A program made the translations under genes and the position numbers. A stretch of DNA of 64,000 nucleotides from Oligoflexus sp. (GTDB taxonomy: Bacteria > Bdellovibrionota_B > Oligoflexia > Oligoflexales > Oligoflexaceae), in NCBI GenBank assembly GCA_014378195.1, contig JACMOC010000037.1, positions 25,515 through 89,514 of the forward strand. The letters run 5' to 3'. The notes beneath the pieces are model-generated. The model saw only the letters and a program-made list of their open reading frames with translations, was not told the origin of the DNA and searched no databases. This document shows, piece by piece, positions 42,465 to 51,745 of the stretch. Each line of letters starts with the position of its first letter. Positions within the stretch are counted from its first letter, which is position 1.

Positions 42465-43652
42465 TTACTTCAAAAGTACTTTGATGCCGGGAAGCATGGT
42501 GCCTTCGAGGAACTCGAGAGAAGCGCCGCCACCCGTTGAAATATGATCGATACGATCGGCAACTTTTGCCTTGTTTGCAGCGGCAACACTATCGCCACCA
42601 CCAATGACAGTGAAGCCATTGCAGTCGGCCATGGCTTCGGCGATGCGCAGACTTCCGCGGGCAAATTGATCAAATTCAAACACGCCCATCGGCCCGTTCC
42701 AAAGAACCGTTTTGGATAGCGCGATGATGTCGGCATAACGTTTTGCCGTTTTGCGGCCGATATCAAGGCCCATAAGGCCTTTTGGAATCGTTTTGGTATT
42801 GAGTTCCACGGCGACTGCATCCTTCGAGAATTTCTCTGCCGCCACATGATCTTCCGGCAATAGAATCTCAACTTTACGCGCTTCCGCGTTTTTGTAGATC
42901 GCTGCCACCATATCAAGCTTGTCGAGTTCAACACGCGAATCGCCGACTTCCACACCTTGGTATTTGAGGAAGGTATAGGCCATGGCGCCCCCGATGAGAA
43001 GGTAGTTGGCGGATTGCATAAGATTAAGGAGTACACTAATTTTATCAGAAACTTTCGAGCCGCCCATTATCACTGTGAAAGGCGCTGATGGTTTCTTCTG
43101 GAGGCCAGAAAGCACTTCGATTTCGCGTTCAACGAGCAGACCGGCAGCACGTTTGTTTGCAGGGAAAAATTCGGCCGCTGCTACAACGGAAGCATGCGCG
43201 CGGTGCAGAGTCCCAAAGGCATCGTTTACATAGCAGTCAAAACCCTGGGCAAGCTGACGAGCAAACTGAGGGTCGTTCTTCGTTTCGCCAGCATGAAACC
43301 TTAGATTTTCGTAGAGAATGATTTGGTTTTTGCCGAGCTGATTCAACACATGCTCGGCTGGTTCGGTCGTATAATCTTTGACAAAAACCACTTCAAGATC
43401 AAGGAGTTCAGCGAGGCGCTCGCCGATGGGCTCAAGAGAAAATTCGGGCATGACTTCGCCATCGGGACGACCGAGGTGAGACATCATCGCGATTTTTTTG
43501 GTATGGGTGAGCAGGTATTTAAGTGTTGGGATTGTAGCTTGAATACGGGTGTCGTCGGTAATCTTGCCATTGTCGAGTGGAACATTAAGGTCAAGGCGGA
43601 CGAGGACTTTTTTGTCCTTGAGTTCGAGATCACTAAGCTTGCGAAATTCCAT
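42465..43652 (-). CDS. pgk: Phosphoglycerate kinase
   Basis: Pgk transfers phosphate from 1,3-bisphosphoglycerate to ADP. ATG 43652 with GAGGAG upstream gives 395 residues. A longer frame to 43811 crosses the divergent promoter region. Motifs include R-L-D-L-N-V-P-L-D, S-H-L-G-R-P-D-G, the G-G-S-K-V-S-D-K segment and the C-terminal G-G-G-D-S. It heads the operon pgk-tpiA, and trmFO, psd and the pyruvate kinase-like gene follow on the same strand. Confidence 0.98.
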   Translation of the reverse strand: MEFRKLSDLELKDKKVLVRLDLNVPLDNGKITDDTRIQATIPTLKYLLTHTKKIAMMSHLGRPDGEVMPEFSLEPIGERLAELLDLEVVFVKDYTTEPAEHVLNQLGKNQIILYENLRFHAGETKNDPQFARQLAQGFDCYVNDAFGTLHRAHASVVAAAEFFPANKRAAGLLVEREIEVLSGLQKKPSAPFTVIMGGSKVSDKISVLLNLMQSANYLLIGGAMAYTFLKYQGVEVGDSRVELDKLDMVAAIYKNAEARKVEILLPEDHVAAEKFSKDAVAVELNTKTIPKGLMGLDIGRKTAKRYADIIALSKTVLWNGPMGVFEFDQFARGSLRIAEAMADCNGFTVIGGGDSVAAANKAKVADRIDHISTGGGASLEFLEGTMLPGIKVLLK

Positions 43653-43716
43653 GGTTGCTCCTCTTCGAGACAGGCTAGCCGGTTGCATGGACCGAGCGTT
43701 GCGATTAGACTCAGGC

Positions 43717-43744
43717 AACATACAGTGCTGGTAAACTCTTGCAA
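43717..43744 (-). promoter_or_regulatory. Predicted pgk-tpiA promoter
   Basis: On the minus strand TTGCAA (43744-43739) and TATGTT (43722-43717) are 16 nt apart, about 65 nt before the pgk ATG. Both hexamers match four of six bases. Confidence 0.4.
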
Positions 43745-43761
43745 GTGAAAGAGACGTGTCC

Positions 43762-44724
43762 ATGGCCAAGATCCCCCACCTATTTGTAATAGATCCGATC
43801 GAGTCGCTCAATTTCCCGCTCGATTCGAGTCTGCGAATCGCTCGCGCACTGCGCAGCCTTGGCCACGAAAGCTACATTTGCACTCCAAGTCAAATAGAGT
43901 GGGCCAGTCGCGATGGTTGTGCAGTCGCCTACGCCCAAGACTTAAAGTCCGAAACATCCGACGTAAAAACTTACCAGCTTTCCCCTATAAAACGCCTGCG
44001 CCTCGATCACTTTCGCGCTATCCACATGCGTAAAGATCCCCCTTATGATTTGGCTTACATCGCGTGCACCTGGCTTCTCGATACCGCTGCGAAAGCCGGT
44101 GTCAAAGTCATGAATGCACCCCGCGCCCTGCGTGATTTCAACGAAAAAATCAGCATATTTCAGTTTCCCGAAGCGATTCAGGACGGGCTGGTTTCGGCCG
44201 ATGCCCAGCATCTTTTTGAGTTCCTGGAAAAGGAAGCCCACGGCGATGCTGTCCTGAAACCCCTCACCCTCTTTGGAGGCCGGGGTGTTTTGAGGCTGAA
44301 TCTGGCGAAGGATTCGGCCGAAAGTCTGCGCGCACTCCTTGCAACAGAGACGAGCAATGGACTCGACTACCGCCTGATGCAGCCTTTTGACAAACGTATT
44401 TTTGAAGGGGAAGTCAGAGTCTTTACCGCACGCGGTCAGGCCGTTTCCTGGTGTCTGAAAAAACCGCACGGCGAAAATTTCCTAGCCAATACAAGATCCG
44501 GGGCGACCTTAGAACCTTATGAACCAAGCGCGCGCGAAGTGGCTCTTGTTGAAAACATAGCGATGAAACTGCTCGAGGAAGGCGTTTACTTTCTAGGGTT
44601 CGATTTGATCGGCGGCAATGTCTCGGAAATCAACCTCACCAGCCCACGCCTTTTGCAGGCCACCGACGGCGACACCGAACCTTATAATAGGATCGCCGCG
44701 ATGCTGGACCAAGATTTACGCTAA
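43762..44724 (+). CDS. gshB: Glutathione synthetase
   Basis: GshB joins gamma-glutamylcysteine and glycine. The product is 320 residues from ATG 43762 (GTG 43756 is possible). It has the N-terminal D-P-I-E-S-L-N-F-P-L-D-S pattern, the ATP-grasp P-L-T-L-F-G-G-R-G-V and L-G-F-D-L-I-G segments, and E-I-N-L-T-S-P near the C-terminus. All fit GshB. Length is as usual. No gshA is nearby. It is divergent from pgk. Confidence 0.92.
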   Translation: MAKIPHLFVIDPIESLNFPLDSSLRIARALRSLGHESYICTPSQIEWASRDGCAVAYAQDLKSETSDVKTYQLSPIKRLRLDHFRAIHMRKDPPYDLAYIACTWLLDTAAKAGVKVMNAPRALRDFNEKISIFQFPEAIQDGLVSADAQHLFEFLEKEAHGDAVLKPLTLFGGRGVLRLNLAKDSAESLRALLATETSNGLDYRLMQPFDKRIFEGEVRVFTARGQAVSWCLKKPHGENFLANTRSGATLEPYEPSAREVALVENIAMKLLEEGVYFLGFDLIGGNVSEINLTSPRLLQATDGDTEPYNRIAAMLDQDLR

Positions 44725-44836
44725 TCATTACCAAAGATATTGTTCTCTCATATCGGAAGCTTAAAGAGTCGACTGTAAAGCGCAAGGGATATCTACCGAC
44801 AAACCCTCCAAGTTTTCTCTATTCAGGGGGTTTTCT

Positions 44837-45910
44837 GTGAAATTTGTTAGAGGCATCCGTACACTTGCACTTTCGGCTCTTATATTCAGTGGTAGCTGTA
44901 CCAGCGACGCAACCGATCCGGTCGATGCGGTCGAGGAAGAAAATCGTGTCCCCGATCAAACAGAAGAAATCATAGACAGCGAGATTCCTTCTCCTCAAGC
45001 CGCTTCCGATGAAGCGAAAAAACAAGGCGAAGAAACTGTCGATTCGAATTCATCCGGCGATGTCCAAAAATTGGCCGCCGAACAACAACTTCCTGCTGAC
45101 GAAGCAGCAAAAGCAGTCGCTAACGGTGCTGGCCAAGAAGTTGCCACCGCCAACCAAGCTATCTCAAACGCAAACGCAGAAGTGGAATCCGTAGAAGCAC
45201 CTGGTTTGACTCCAGCTCCAGCTGGCTCGTCACCTGCACTTCCTGAGGCTCCTGTAGCCCCTATCGCAGTAGCTGAGGCACCTGCAGCTTCCCCTGCGCT
45301 TCCTGCTGAAACCGAGCAGGTCGCTCCCGCCGAAACCATCCCTACGATAGCGGAAGCTAACGATGCCACTCCTTCTGAATTCAACCACACGGATTCAGAT
45401 AAAAAAGTAAAAGCCAGCAAAGCAAAAAAATCCGGCAAAGCTAAACATTCGCACCACGCATCCAAAGGCAAAAAGTCACCTGCCCTCTCGGGCAACGAAA
45501 AAGTCTATATCGTTCAACCAGGTGACACCCTCGGTTCGATCGCGGGCACAATCTACGGCAGCAAACGTGAGTGGAAAGCTTTGGCTAACCTCAACGGTAT
45601 TAAAGCGAAAGGCCGTATCTATCCTGGAGACGCGCTCAAATATACTTCAAACGCAGCAACAGCAGCTTTCGAAGCTCGTTTTGATGGTCTTGCCAAAGCC
45701 AGCGTAACTGTCGAACATGGTGACACTCTCTCCAAAATCGCAGCACGCGTCATGGGCCAGTCATCGTTTTGGAAACTGATCTGGCGCTGGAATGAGGCAA
45801 CCCTCACAAATCCTAATAAAATCGCGGTCGGCCAAACTCTTCAATATGTCAGCGCGAAAGACCTTTCGTCACTTTCTTCAGGTGCCCCAGCGGCAGAAGA
45901 AGCTCACTAA
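44837..45910 (+). CDS. LysM-domain lipoprotein
   Basis: GTG 44837, 6 nt after AGGGGG, starts a 357-residue protein with lipobox F-S-G-S-C. A long Ala/Pro/Glu-rich region (about 25-190) and a Lys/Ser/His-rich stretch precede two LysM modules. These lie at about 215-265 (Y-I-V-Q-P-G-D-T-L) and 283-335 (V-E-H-G-D-T-L). LysM binds N-acetylglucosamine polymers, so the protein probably links the outer membrane to peptidoglycan. No catalytic domain is present. The linker's unusual length suggests it spans the periplasm. Confidence 0.85.
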   Translation: MKFVRGIRTLALSALIFSGSCTSDATDPVDAVEEENRVPDQTEEIIDSEIPSPQAASDEAKKQGEETVDSNSSGDVQKLAAEQQLPADEAAKAVANGAGQEVATANQAISNANAEVESVEAPGLTPAPAGSSPALPEAPVAPIAVAEAPAASPALPAETEQVAPAETIPTIAEANDATPSEFNHTDSDKKVKASKAKKSGKAKHSHHASKGKKSPALSGNEKVYIVQPGDTLGSIAGTIYGSKREWKALANLNGIKAKGRIYPGDALKYTSNAATAAFEARFDGLAKASVTVEHGDTLSKIAARVMGQSSFWKLIWRWNEATLTNPNKIAVGQTLQYVSAKDLSSLSSGAPAAEEAH

Positions 45911-46019
45911 GGCTCTGAAAGGCACTGATTTTCCTGCGAAAAAAGACAGAACTTAAGATCGGGTCTTAGAGTATCGATAAGGGCTTTGTCTAAAAGATCA
46001 GGAATGCAGGAGGCCTCAA

Positions 46020-46898
46020 ATGTCTGGTTTGGTCGGTAAGTATTTGGGCGGAGTCGTTGGGATAGGATTTATCTTTTCGAGCTTCGTGGCATGCGGCACT
46101 GGACTGTATAAGGTCTCCGTGAAGGAGGACTTCAATACGAGTAAGGCTGCAGCGGCAATGCCGGCCATGGTAGATAAGACATCCAACCTCTACGGGATCC
46201 ACGCTCCCCAGGGTTGGAACAACAAACTGCCGATCCCGTTCCGCTTTGACCCGAACCTCGATGAGAATCAAAAGATTCAGTTGATGGCGGCGATGAAACG
46301 ATGGGAATGGGCGGTAGGGAAGACACTGTTTTCCTACGATGGTTTACACAAAGGTGTCACCGGCGATTCGTTTAAGGATTTGTACAGTTCGCTGTCGGAT
46401 AACGTGAATGGTAACTATCTCGATGCGAATTGGGAAAAGACTCAAAAGCCCGAGTATGTGCTTGCCACAACGATCTGGAGCAATGGTGTCGACTACTCGA
46501 CGATCACAAAAGCGGATCTAAGGTTTAACGAAGAATACTACGTTATCGGCGATAGCCTCGAGGTCAAGGCGAAGGGGAAAAAAGAGGTGGTCGATATGCA
46601 ATCGCTTGCCCTTCACGAACTTGGCCACTTTCTAGGACTCGCTCATGTTGAGGAAGACGTCGACTCATTATCGATCATGAATCCCACACTTTTTATCGGC
46701 GAAGGGCTTACGACCCGCAAGTTTGCAAAAAGTGATATCGAACGCATTCAGACGATCTACGGTTGCCATGGGGACGCCTGTAACATCGATGCTCAGCTGA
46801 AGGCGCAAGACGAAAAGAACTGGGATAACTTGACAGCGGTGGCAAAACAGTGGGCCGACTCAGGGTCCAAACAGTCACCAGCGCTTGAACTGAAATGA
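46020..46898 (+). CDS. Matrixin-like zinc metalloprotease, predicted lipoprotein
   Basis: The 292-residue product has a signal with lipobox F-V-A-C and then the metzincin zinc site H-E-L-G-H-F-L-G-L-A-H, followed by a Met-turn S-I-M-N-P. This is the matrixin (M10A) type. The segment between the signal and zinc site is typical of the pro-less bacterial matrixins. GCAGGAGG precedes the ATG. A strong terminator follows. As an outer-membrane-anchored protease it may degrade proteins outside or in the periplasm; substrates are unknown. Confidence 0.88.
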   Translation: MSGLVGKYLGGVVGIGFIFSSFVACGTGLYKVSVKEDFNTSKAAAAMPAMVDKTSNLYGIHAPQGWNNKLPIPFRFDPNLDENQKIQLMAAMKRWEWAVGKTLFSYDGLHKGVTGDSFKDLYSSLSDNVNGNYLDANWEKTQKPEYVLATTIWSNGVDYSTITKADLRFNEEYYVIGDSLEVKAKGKKEVVDMQSLALHELGHFLGLAHVEEDVDSLSIMNPTLFIGEGLTTRKFAKSDIERIQTIYGCHGDACNIDAQLKAQDEKNWDNLTAVAKQWADSGSKQSPALELK

Positions 46899-46920
46899 AT
46901 CCTTCTGAATAGAATGTTGA

Positions 46921-46949
46921 ACGGCGGCCTCCAAAGCCGCCGTTTTTTA
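46921..46949 (+). terminator. Rho-independent terminator after the matrixin gene
   Basis: ACGGCGGC (46921-46928) pairs with GCCGCCGT (46936-46943) through a 7-nt loop, followed by TTTTT. Confidence 0.9.
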
Positions 46950-47085
46950 TTGCCCAAAATAGCCACGTCATAGCGTCCAAATGCTTATCCCTAGCCTACC
47001 CCTTACCCCACCAAAAATTCGTCGACCTAGGCCCTTTCAGGACCTATAGTGTTCGGAACTTGGTGCCAAAAGGAGTCTGCTTCCC

Positions 47086-49758
47086 ATGATTGAATTGGAA
47101 TCAACCTACGAACACAAAAAGTATGAGAAAAAATGGTACGACTACGCCGTCGACCAAAAGCTTTTCCATGCACCGGTCGATCCGAAACGCAAACCCTTCA
47201 CAATCCTCATGCCGCCCCCTAACGTGACGTCACAGCTTCACATGGGCCATGGCCTCGGTTATTCGATACAAGACCTTCTTAGCCGCTGGCAGCGCATGAA
47301 GGGCCTCAACGTCTGCTGGTTGCCCGGTACAGATCACGCCGGTATCGCAACGCAGATGATGGTGGAAAAAGACCTTGAAAAAGAAGGCCTCACACGCCGG
47401 GGATTGGGTCGCGAAAAATTCTTCGAACGATTGACGCTATGGAAAGATAAATTCGGCGGCATGATACTCGATCAGTTTAAAACCCTGGGTTTTAGCTGTG
47501 ATTGGGAGCGCCTCGCTTATACGATGGACCCCAAACTGTCAGAAGCTGTTCGTTACGTTTTTGTCGAAATGTACAACGAAGGCTTAATTTATAGAGGCGA
47601 ACGCCTGGTAAACTGGGACACCGTTTTGCAAACTGCTATTTCTGACGACGAAGTCGAGAGCAAAGAGGTACAGGGCATACTCTATTTTTATCGCTACCCT
47701 ATCGATGGCAGCGATGAGCAGATTCCTATTGCGACAACGCGTCCTGAGACCATGCTGGGTGATACCGCTGTTGCAGTGAATGCCGAAGACGAAAGGTTCA
47801 AACACCTCATCGGCAAAAACGTACGTTTACCTTTCACCGATCGTTTGATTCCGATCATTGCCGATGATTATGTAAAAAGTGAGTTCGGTACGGGTGCCGT
47901 GAAAATCACGCCCGCGCACGATCCGAACGACTTTGAGATCGGCAAACGTCACAACCTTTCTTTTATCAACGTTATGACCACCACAGGTTTGATGGCTGAC
48001 AACACACCGGCACCTTTTAAAGGTCTGGACCGTTTTGTGGCGCGCAAAGAAGTAATCAAACAGATGAAGGCGCTGGGGCTATTCGACGAAGAAAAATCGT
48101 ATAAAACTACGATTCCTCATTCTGAGCGCAGCAAAACAGTCATCGAACCACGCCTGAGTCAGCAGTGGTTTGTGAAGATGCAAGAACTTGCCAAACCAGC
48201 TGCTGATGCGGCGCGCAACGACGAGCTTCATTTTCACCCCGACAACTGGAAAAAGACTTACCTCTACTGGCTCGATAACATTCAGGATTGGTGTATTTCC
48301 CGACAGTTATGGTGGGGCCACCGCATTCCCATTTGGTATTGCTCGGCCTGTGACGGCGTAACCACTGGGACTACGGATCCGACCCATTGCAAAAAATGTG
48401 GAGGCACCGATATTCATCAGGACGAAGACGTCCTTGATACCTGGTTTTCGAGTGCTCTTTGGCCTTTGAGCCCATTTGGATGGCCAGGCAAGGACAAAGA
48501 GGATGTCGAAACACTGGAATATTTTAATCCAACCGATGTCCTCGTGACAGCTCCGGAAATTATTTTCCTCTGGGTTGCACGCATGGTGATGATGAACCTC
48601 AAGTTCAAGAAGCGCCTGCCTTTCAAGGATGTTTATTTCAATGCAACGGTCTGCGACAAGCAAGGCCGTAAGTTCTCCAAAACTCTTGGTAACGGGATTG
48701 ATCCACTCGACGTTATCGAAAAACACGGGGCTGATGCAGTACGCTTCACCGCTATCAGTCTCGCGCCTCTTGGCGGCCGCGTGAAGATGGACGTCGATGA
48801 TTTTGATAATGGCGCTCGTTTCGTCAACAAAATCTGGAATGCGGCGCGCATGGTGTTTCAGCATCTTGAGCCCGACCAAAAGCTGCCCAAGCTCGAAACG
48901 CTTTCGCTTAACCTTTCGGAAAAATGGCTGATTCAGCGCCTTCGCGAAACGGCTGTGAAAGTTGAAACCCATCTCCAGGGCTATCGAGTCAACGATGCTG
49001 TTGAAGAGGTTTACCATTTTATCTGGGGCGCTTTCTGCGATTGGGGCCTTGAGTGTGCGAAGATCGATCTTTCACAGACGGCTCAAGCGGCCGATAAACT
49101 TCGCGCCCTCTCCGTCCTAGTCTATGTTTTTGATGGCGCTCTGCGCCTGGCGCACCCAATAATGCCTTTCGTTACCGAAGAACTCTGGCAGAAGATGCCT
49201 GCGCATCCAAACTGGGGCCCAAGGCCCAAAAGCATCGCGATTGCAGCCTTTCCAACGGCTGAGATGATCCCTGATTTTGCGGAAGACGCTGCGAAGTGGA
49301 AAGCTATCCAGGATATCATCAGTGGTATCCGCTCAGTTCGCTCGCAAATGGGCCTATCGCCGAAGCAAGAGCTCCCGGCTCACATTCGGGTTGATGCCTC
49401 ACTGGCTGCAACCGTGGCCGCGGCGAGGGATTCAATCCAGCGCCTCGCGCGTGCTGATAAGGTGATTTCAGGCCCTGACGTCGAGCGTCCTGGTCAATCC
49501 CTGACTGCAGTAGGCCCAGGTTTTGAGATCTATCTGCCGGTCGAAGGTCTGATTGATATTGAAAAAGAAAAAGTTCGTTTGACTACCGAAGAACAACGTC
49601 TGAAAAAGATCCTCATGGGCATTGCTTCAAAACTTGATAACAAAAGTTTTGTGGATCGCGCTCCTGAAGATATCTTGGAACAAACGCGGGCGCAAAGAGC
49701 GAATATGGAAGATCAATTGGCTGCCATTGGCAGGAACTTAAAAGCCCTTGAAGCTTGA
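47086..49758 (+). CDS. valS: Valyl-tRNA synthetase
   Basis: ValRS charges tRNA-Val. The 890-residue class I synthetase has the HIGH motif as H-M-G-H after P-N-V-T-S-Q-L, and an editing domain with T-T-R-P-E-T-M. The KMSKS loop appears as K-F-S-K-T-L-G-N, a variation of K-M-S-K-S. Zinc-finger-like Cys appear as C-S-A-C and C-K-K-C. The C-terminal coiled coil that contacts tRNA is complete. It ends at a strong terminator. Confidence 0.97.
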   Translation: MIELESTYEHKKYEKKWYDYAVDQKLFHAPVDPKRKPFTILMPPPNVTSQLHMGHGLGYSIQDLLSRWQRMKGLNVCWLPGTDHAGIATQMMVEKDLEKEGLTRRGLGREKFFERLTLWKDKFGGMILDQFKTLGFSCDWERLAYTMDPKLSEAVRYVFVEMYNEGLIYRGERLVNWDTVLQTAISDDEVESKEVQGILYFYRYPIDGSDEQIPIATTRPETMLGDTAVAVNAEDERFKHLIGKNVRLPFTDRLIPIIADDYVKSEFGTGAVKITPAHDPNDFEIGKRHNLSFINVMTTTGLMADNTPAPFKGLDRFVARKEVIKQMKALGLFDEEKSYKTTIPHSERSKTVIEPRLSQQWFVKMQELAKPAADAARNDELHFHPDNWKKTYLYWLDNIQDWCISRQLWWGHRIPIWYCSACDGVTTGTTDPTHCKKCGGTDIHQDEDVLDTWFSSALWPLSPFGWPGKDKEDVETLEYFNPTDVLVTAPEIIFLWVARMVMMNLKFKKRLPFKDVYFNATVCDKQGRKFSKTLGNGIDPLDVIEKHGADAVRFTAISLAPLGGRVKMDVDDFDNGARFVNKIWNAARMVFQHLEPDQKLPKLETLSLNLSEKWLIQRLRETAVKVETHLQGYRVNDAVEEVYHFIWGAFCDWGLECAKIDLSQTAQAADKLRALSVLVYVFDGALRLAHPIMPFVTEELWQKMPAHPNWGPRPKSIAIAAFPTAEMIPDFAEDAAKWKAIQDIISGIRSVRSQMGLSPKQELPAHIRVDASLAATVAAARDSIQRLARADKVISGPDVERPGQSLTAVGPGFEIYLPVEGLIDIEKEKVRLTTEEQRLKKILMGIASKLDNKSFVDRAPEDILEQTRAQRANMEDQLAAIGRNLKALEA

Positions 49759-49771
49759 TTTTTCGCTATAG

Positions 49772-49806
49772 AAAAGAGGCCAAGCTCGCAAAGCTTGGCC
49801 TCTTTT
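49772..49806. terminator. Bidirectional terminator between valS and the aminotransferase gene
   Basis: Fifteen bases at 49772-49786 pair perfectly with 49792-49806 around a 5-nt loop. The stem has a GC core with A-T ends, so both strands end in T-rich tracts. It lies between two convergent genes. Confidence 0.9.
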
Positions 49807-49812
49807 ATTTCT

Positions 49813-51066
49813 TCAATTTAAAGCAAGCACGGCCTGAGTAATACGCGGCAAGGCCTCTAACCAGTCTTTTTCAGGAAGGTTAAGCGCAGGCGTCAGCGAA
49901 ATCCCTTCGCCGAAGGTCCCGCTGGCCAAAGCTATGATGCCCATGGGCCGGAGCTTATCCATCAGAACCGCACCGAGACCTTTTTCCTTGAGCTCTATGC
50001 CTATCATCATCCCGCGTCCGCGTATGTCGACGAGCTGAGTCGAGCCTGATAGGTGCTCTTTTAGATCCGCAATCATCCTCGCGCCAAACTCATTGGAGCG
50101 GCTTATCCACTTGTCTTCGATGATAGTCTTGAGCGTTGCAAGTCCGAGGCGGCAGCTTAAAGGGTGTCCGAAAAAAGTCCCTGTATGCAAGGCCTCGCCT
50201 TGGTTCTGAGGCCAGGCATTCATCACGTCGGCCCTTCCGTAACAAGCCGATAGTGGAAGTCCACCACCCAGGGCTTTGCCAAGACAAATGAGATCACAGT
50301 CGACATCAAATGAACTTGAAAGCGAACCGATACGTCCAAGCCCCGTAAAAACCTCGTCGAATATAAGAAGAACGTTATGAGATCGACATAACGCAGAAAT
50401 GGCTTTCAACCAGCCCGCAGGAGGAATGCGTATCCCGGCGCGACCTTGAACAGTTTCAACGATGACACCAGCCGTGCCTTGACCTGTTTGGGCTTGAGCT
50501 TTAATTGCCGCGTCGAGCACATCCGTACTACAGCCATAGGGCACTTCAGTGACGAGATGAGAGGGCATCCATTCGAGAAAAGGATTTTTAAAATCAGAAC
50601 GCGATGTGAGCGGAAGTATTCCAAGATCAAGACCGTGATAACTGTCCTGAAAACAAATGAAGCCCGACTTTTTTGTGGCAATCTGTGCCGTCTTTACCGC
50701 TATTTCGACGGCCTGTCCCCCACTCAGCGCAAGAGCACCTTTGCTTAGATAGTCCGGAAGCTGTTCACCCAGATATTCAAGGAGTGCAATTTTATCGGTG
50801 GAAGGATAAACGTCACCCATACCGTGGATGATCGCCATGTCCTCATGAAAGCTTTGTTCGAAAACCGCGCGTTGTATCGCATTATTGTGCCCCAGGGCGG
50901 TCACCCCAAAACCCGCACAAAGATCTATATATTCGCGACCTTCTGCGTCCCAAATGCGGGAGCCTTTGGCCTTGGCGAAAACCAGTGGTGGCTCCGCTGC
51001 CTGATAGGTTGAATCGCGACATTCCCATTTTTGAAGGGCGCTCATCCATGCAGCATTCGTTCGCAA
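49813..51066 (-). CDS. Class III PLP-dependent aminotransferase
   Basis: The 417-residue product is a fold-type I aminotransferase of the ornithine/GABA/acetylornithine class. It has L-C-A-G-F-G-V, S-G-G-Q-A-V, F-D-E-V-F-T-G-L-G-R, and the PLP Lys in L-G-K-A-L-G-G-G-L-P. A G-T-F-F-G-H-P segment (usually N/T-Y-x-G-N-P) is close to the family. The substrate is unresolved. TTG 51066 sits about 4 nt after the site AAGGGGTG, leaving 1 nt to the queE stop, so it is coupled to queE. A later ATG at 51045 is possible. Confidence 0.85.
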   Translation of the reverse strand: MRTNAAWMSALQKWECRDSTYQAAEPPLVFAKAKGSRIWDAEGREYIDLCAGFGVTALGHNNAIQRAVFEQSFHEDMAIIHGMGDVYPSTDKIALLEYLGEQLPDYLSKGALALSGGQAVEIAVKTAQIATKKSGFICFQDSYHGLDLGILPLTSRSDFKNPFLEWMPSHLVTEVPYGCSTDVLDAAIKAQAQTGQGTAGVIVETVQGRAGIRIPPAGWLKAISALCRSHNVLLIFDEVFTGLGRIGSLSSSFDVDCDLICLGKALGGGLPLSACYGRADVMNAWPQNQGEALHTGTFFGHPLSCRLGLATLKTIIEDKWISRSNEFGARMIADLKEHLSGSTQLVDIRGRGMMIGIELKEKGLGAVLMDKLRPMGIIALASGTFGEGISLTPALNLPEKDWLEALPRITQAVLALN

Positions 51067-51067
51067 T

Positions 51068-51718
51068 TCACACCCCTTTAGCGGTGGGTTTCCAGATGTA
51101 TTTATGTTGCTGAAGATTGAGACGCACCCGCATCATTCGATCCTCTAAGATCCATTCGACCAGTTTTTGCGGCATAAGAAGGCCAAATGCGGTCGAAAAT
51201 AAAACGTTGAAACGCGTATCAAGCTGCTCCATGCGGACGAGATTACGAGCCCATTCATAATCATCACGGTCGGCAATTACAAATTTGATTTCGTCGGTAG
51301 GCTTGAGCCATTGGAGGTTTGCATAGTGATTGCGTGCCTCCATGCCGCTGCCTGGGCATTTTAAATCCATGATGATATGGATTTCAGGTGCCAGATTCTC
51401 TACCGATTCTGAGCCGCTGGTTTCGATCATGACTTTATAACCCTCGTCGACCAGCTCCTTCATGAAAGCCACCGACTCGGTTTGGGCCAAGGGTTCACCA
51501 CCGGTCATCTCGACAAGGGGAATGCCAAAAGCACGAATTTGCTCTTTGATTGCAGCAAATTCCATAGTGTTTCCACCTTTGAAGCCATAAACCGTATCAC
51601 ACCAGCGGCAACGAAGAGGACAGCCTGTAAGGCGCACAAAGGTGCAAGGCCAGCCGGCATAGGCCGCTTCTCCTTGCACACTTTGATATATCTCGGATAT
51701 CACTAGAGACGTCGACAT
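51068..51718 (-). CDS. queE: 7-carboxy-7-deazaguanine synthase QueE
   Basis: QueE is a radical SAM enzyme making 7-carboxy-7-deazaguanine in queuosine synthesis. The cluster motif C-x3-C-x2-C appears as C-P-L-R-C-R-W-C, with Q-S-V-Q-G-E-A ahead and M-T-G-G-E-P-L after it. ATG 51718 gives 216 residues and a natural N-terminus. ATG 51742 is the alternative and neither has a strong site. A membrane-protein gene begins 28-bp away on the other strand, so promoters must lie inside coding sequence. Confidence 0.93.
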   Translation of the reverse strand: MSTSLVISEIYQSVQGEAAYAGWPCTFVRLTGCPLRCRWCDTVYGFKGGNTMEFAAIKEQIRAFGIPLVEMTGGEPLAQTESVAFMKELVDEGYKVMIETSGSESVENLAPEIHIIMDLKCPGSGMEARNHYANLQWLKPTDEIKFVIADRDDYEWARNLVRMEQLDTRFNVLFSTAFGLLMPQKLVEWILEDRMMRVRLNLQQHKYIWKPTAKGV

Positions 51719-51745
51719 ATCTTCTGCTCGTATTTGGGACATTCA

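Noticed and set aside
43653..43811. N-terminal extension of Pgk to 43811
   Set aside because: It crosses the divergent promoter region and the gshB start. ATG 43652 has a strong GAGGAG site and gives the normal family length.
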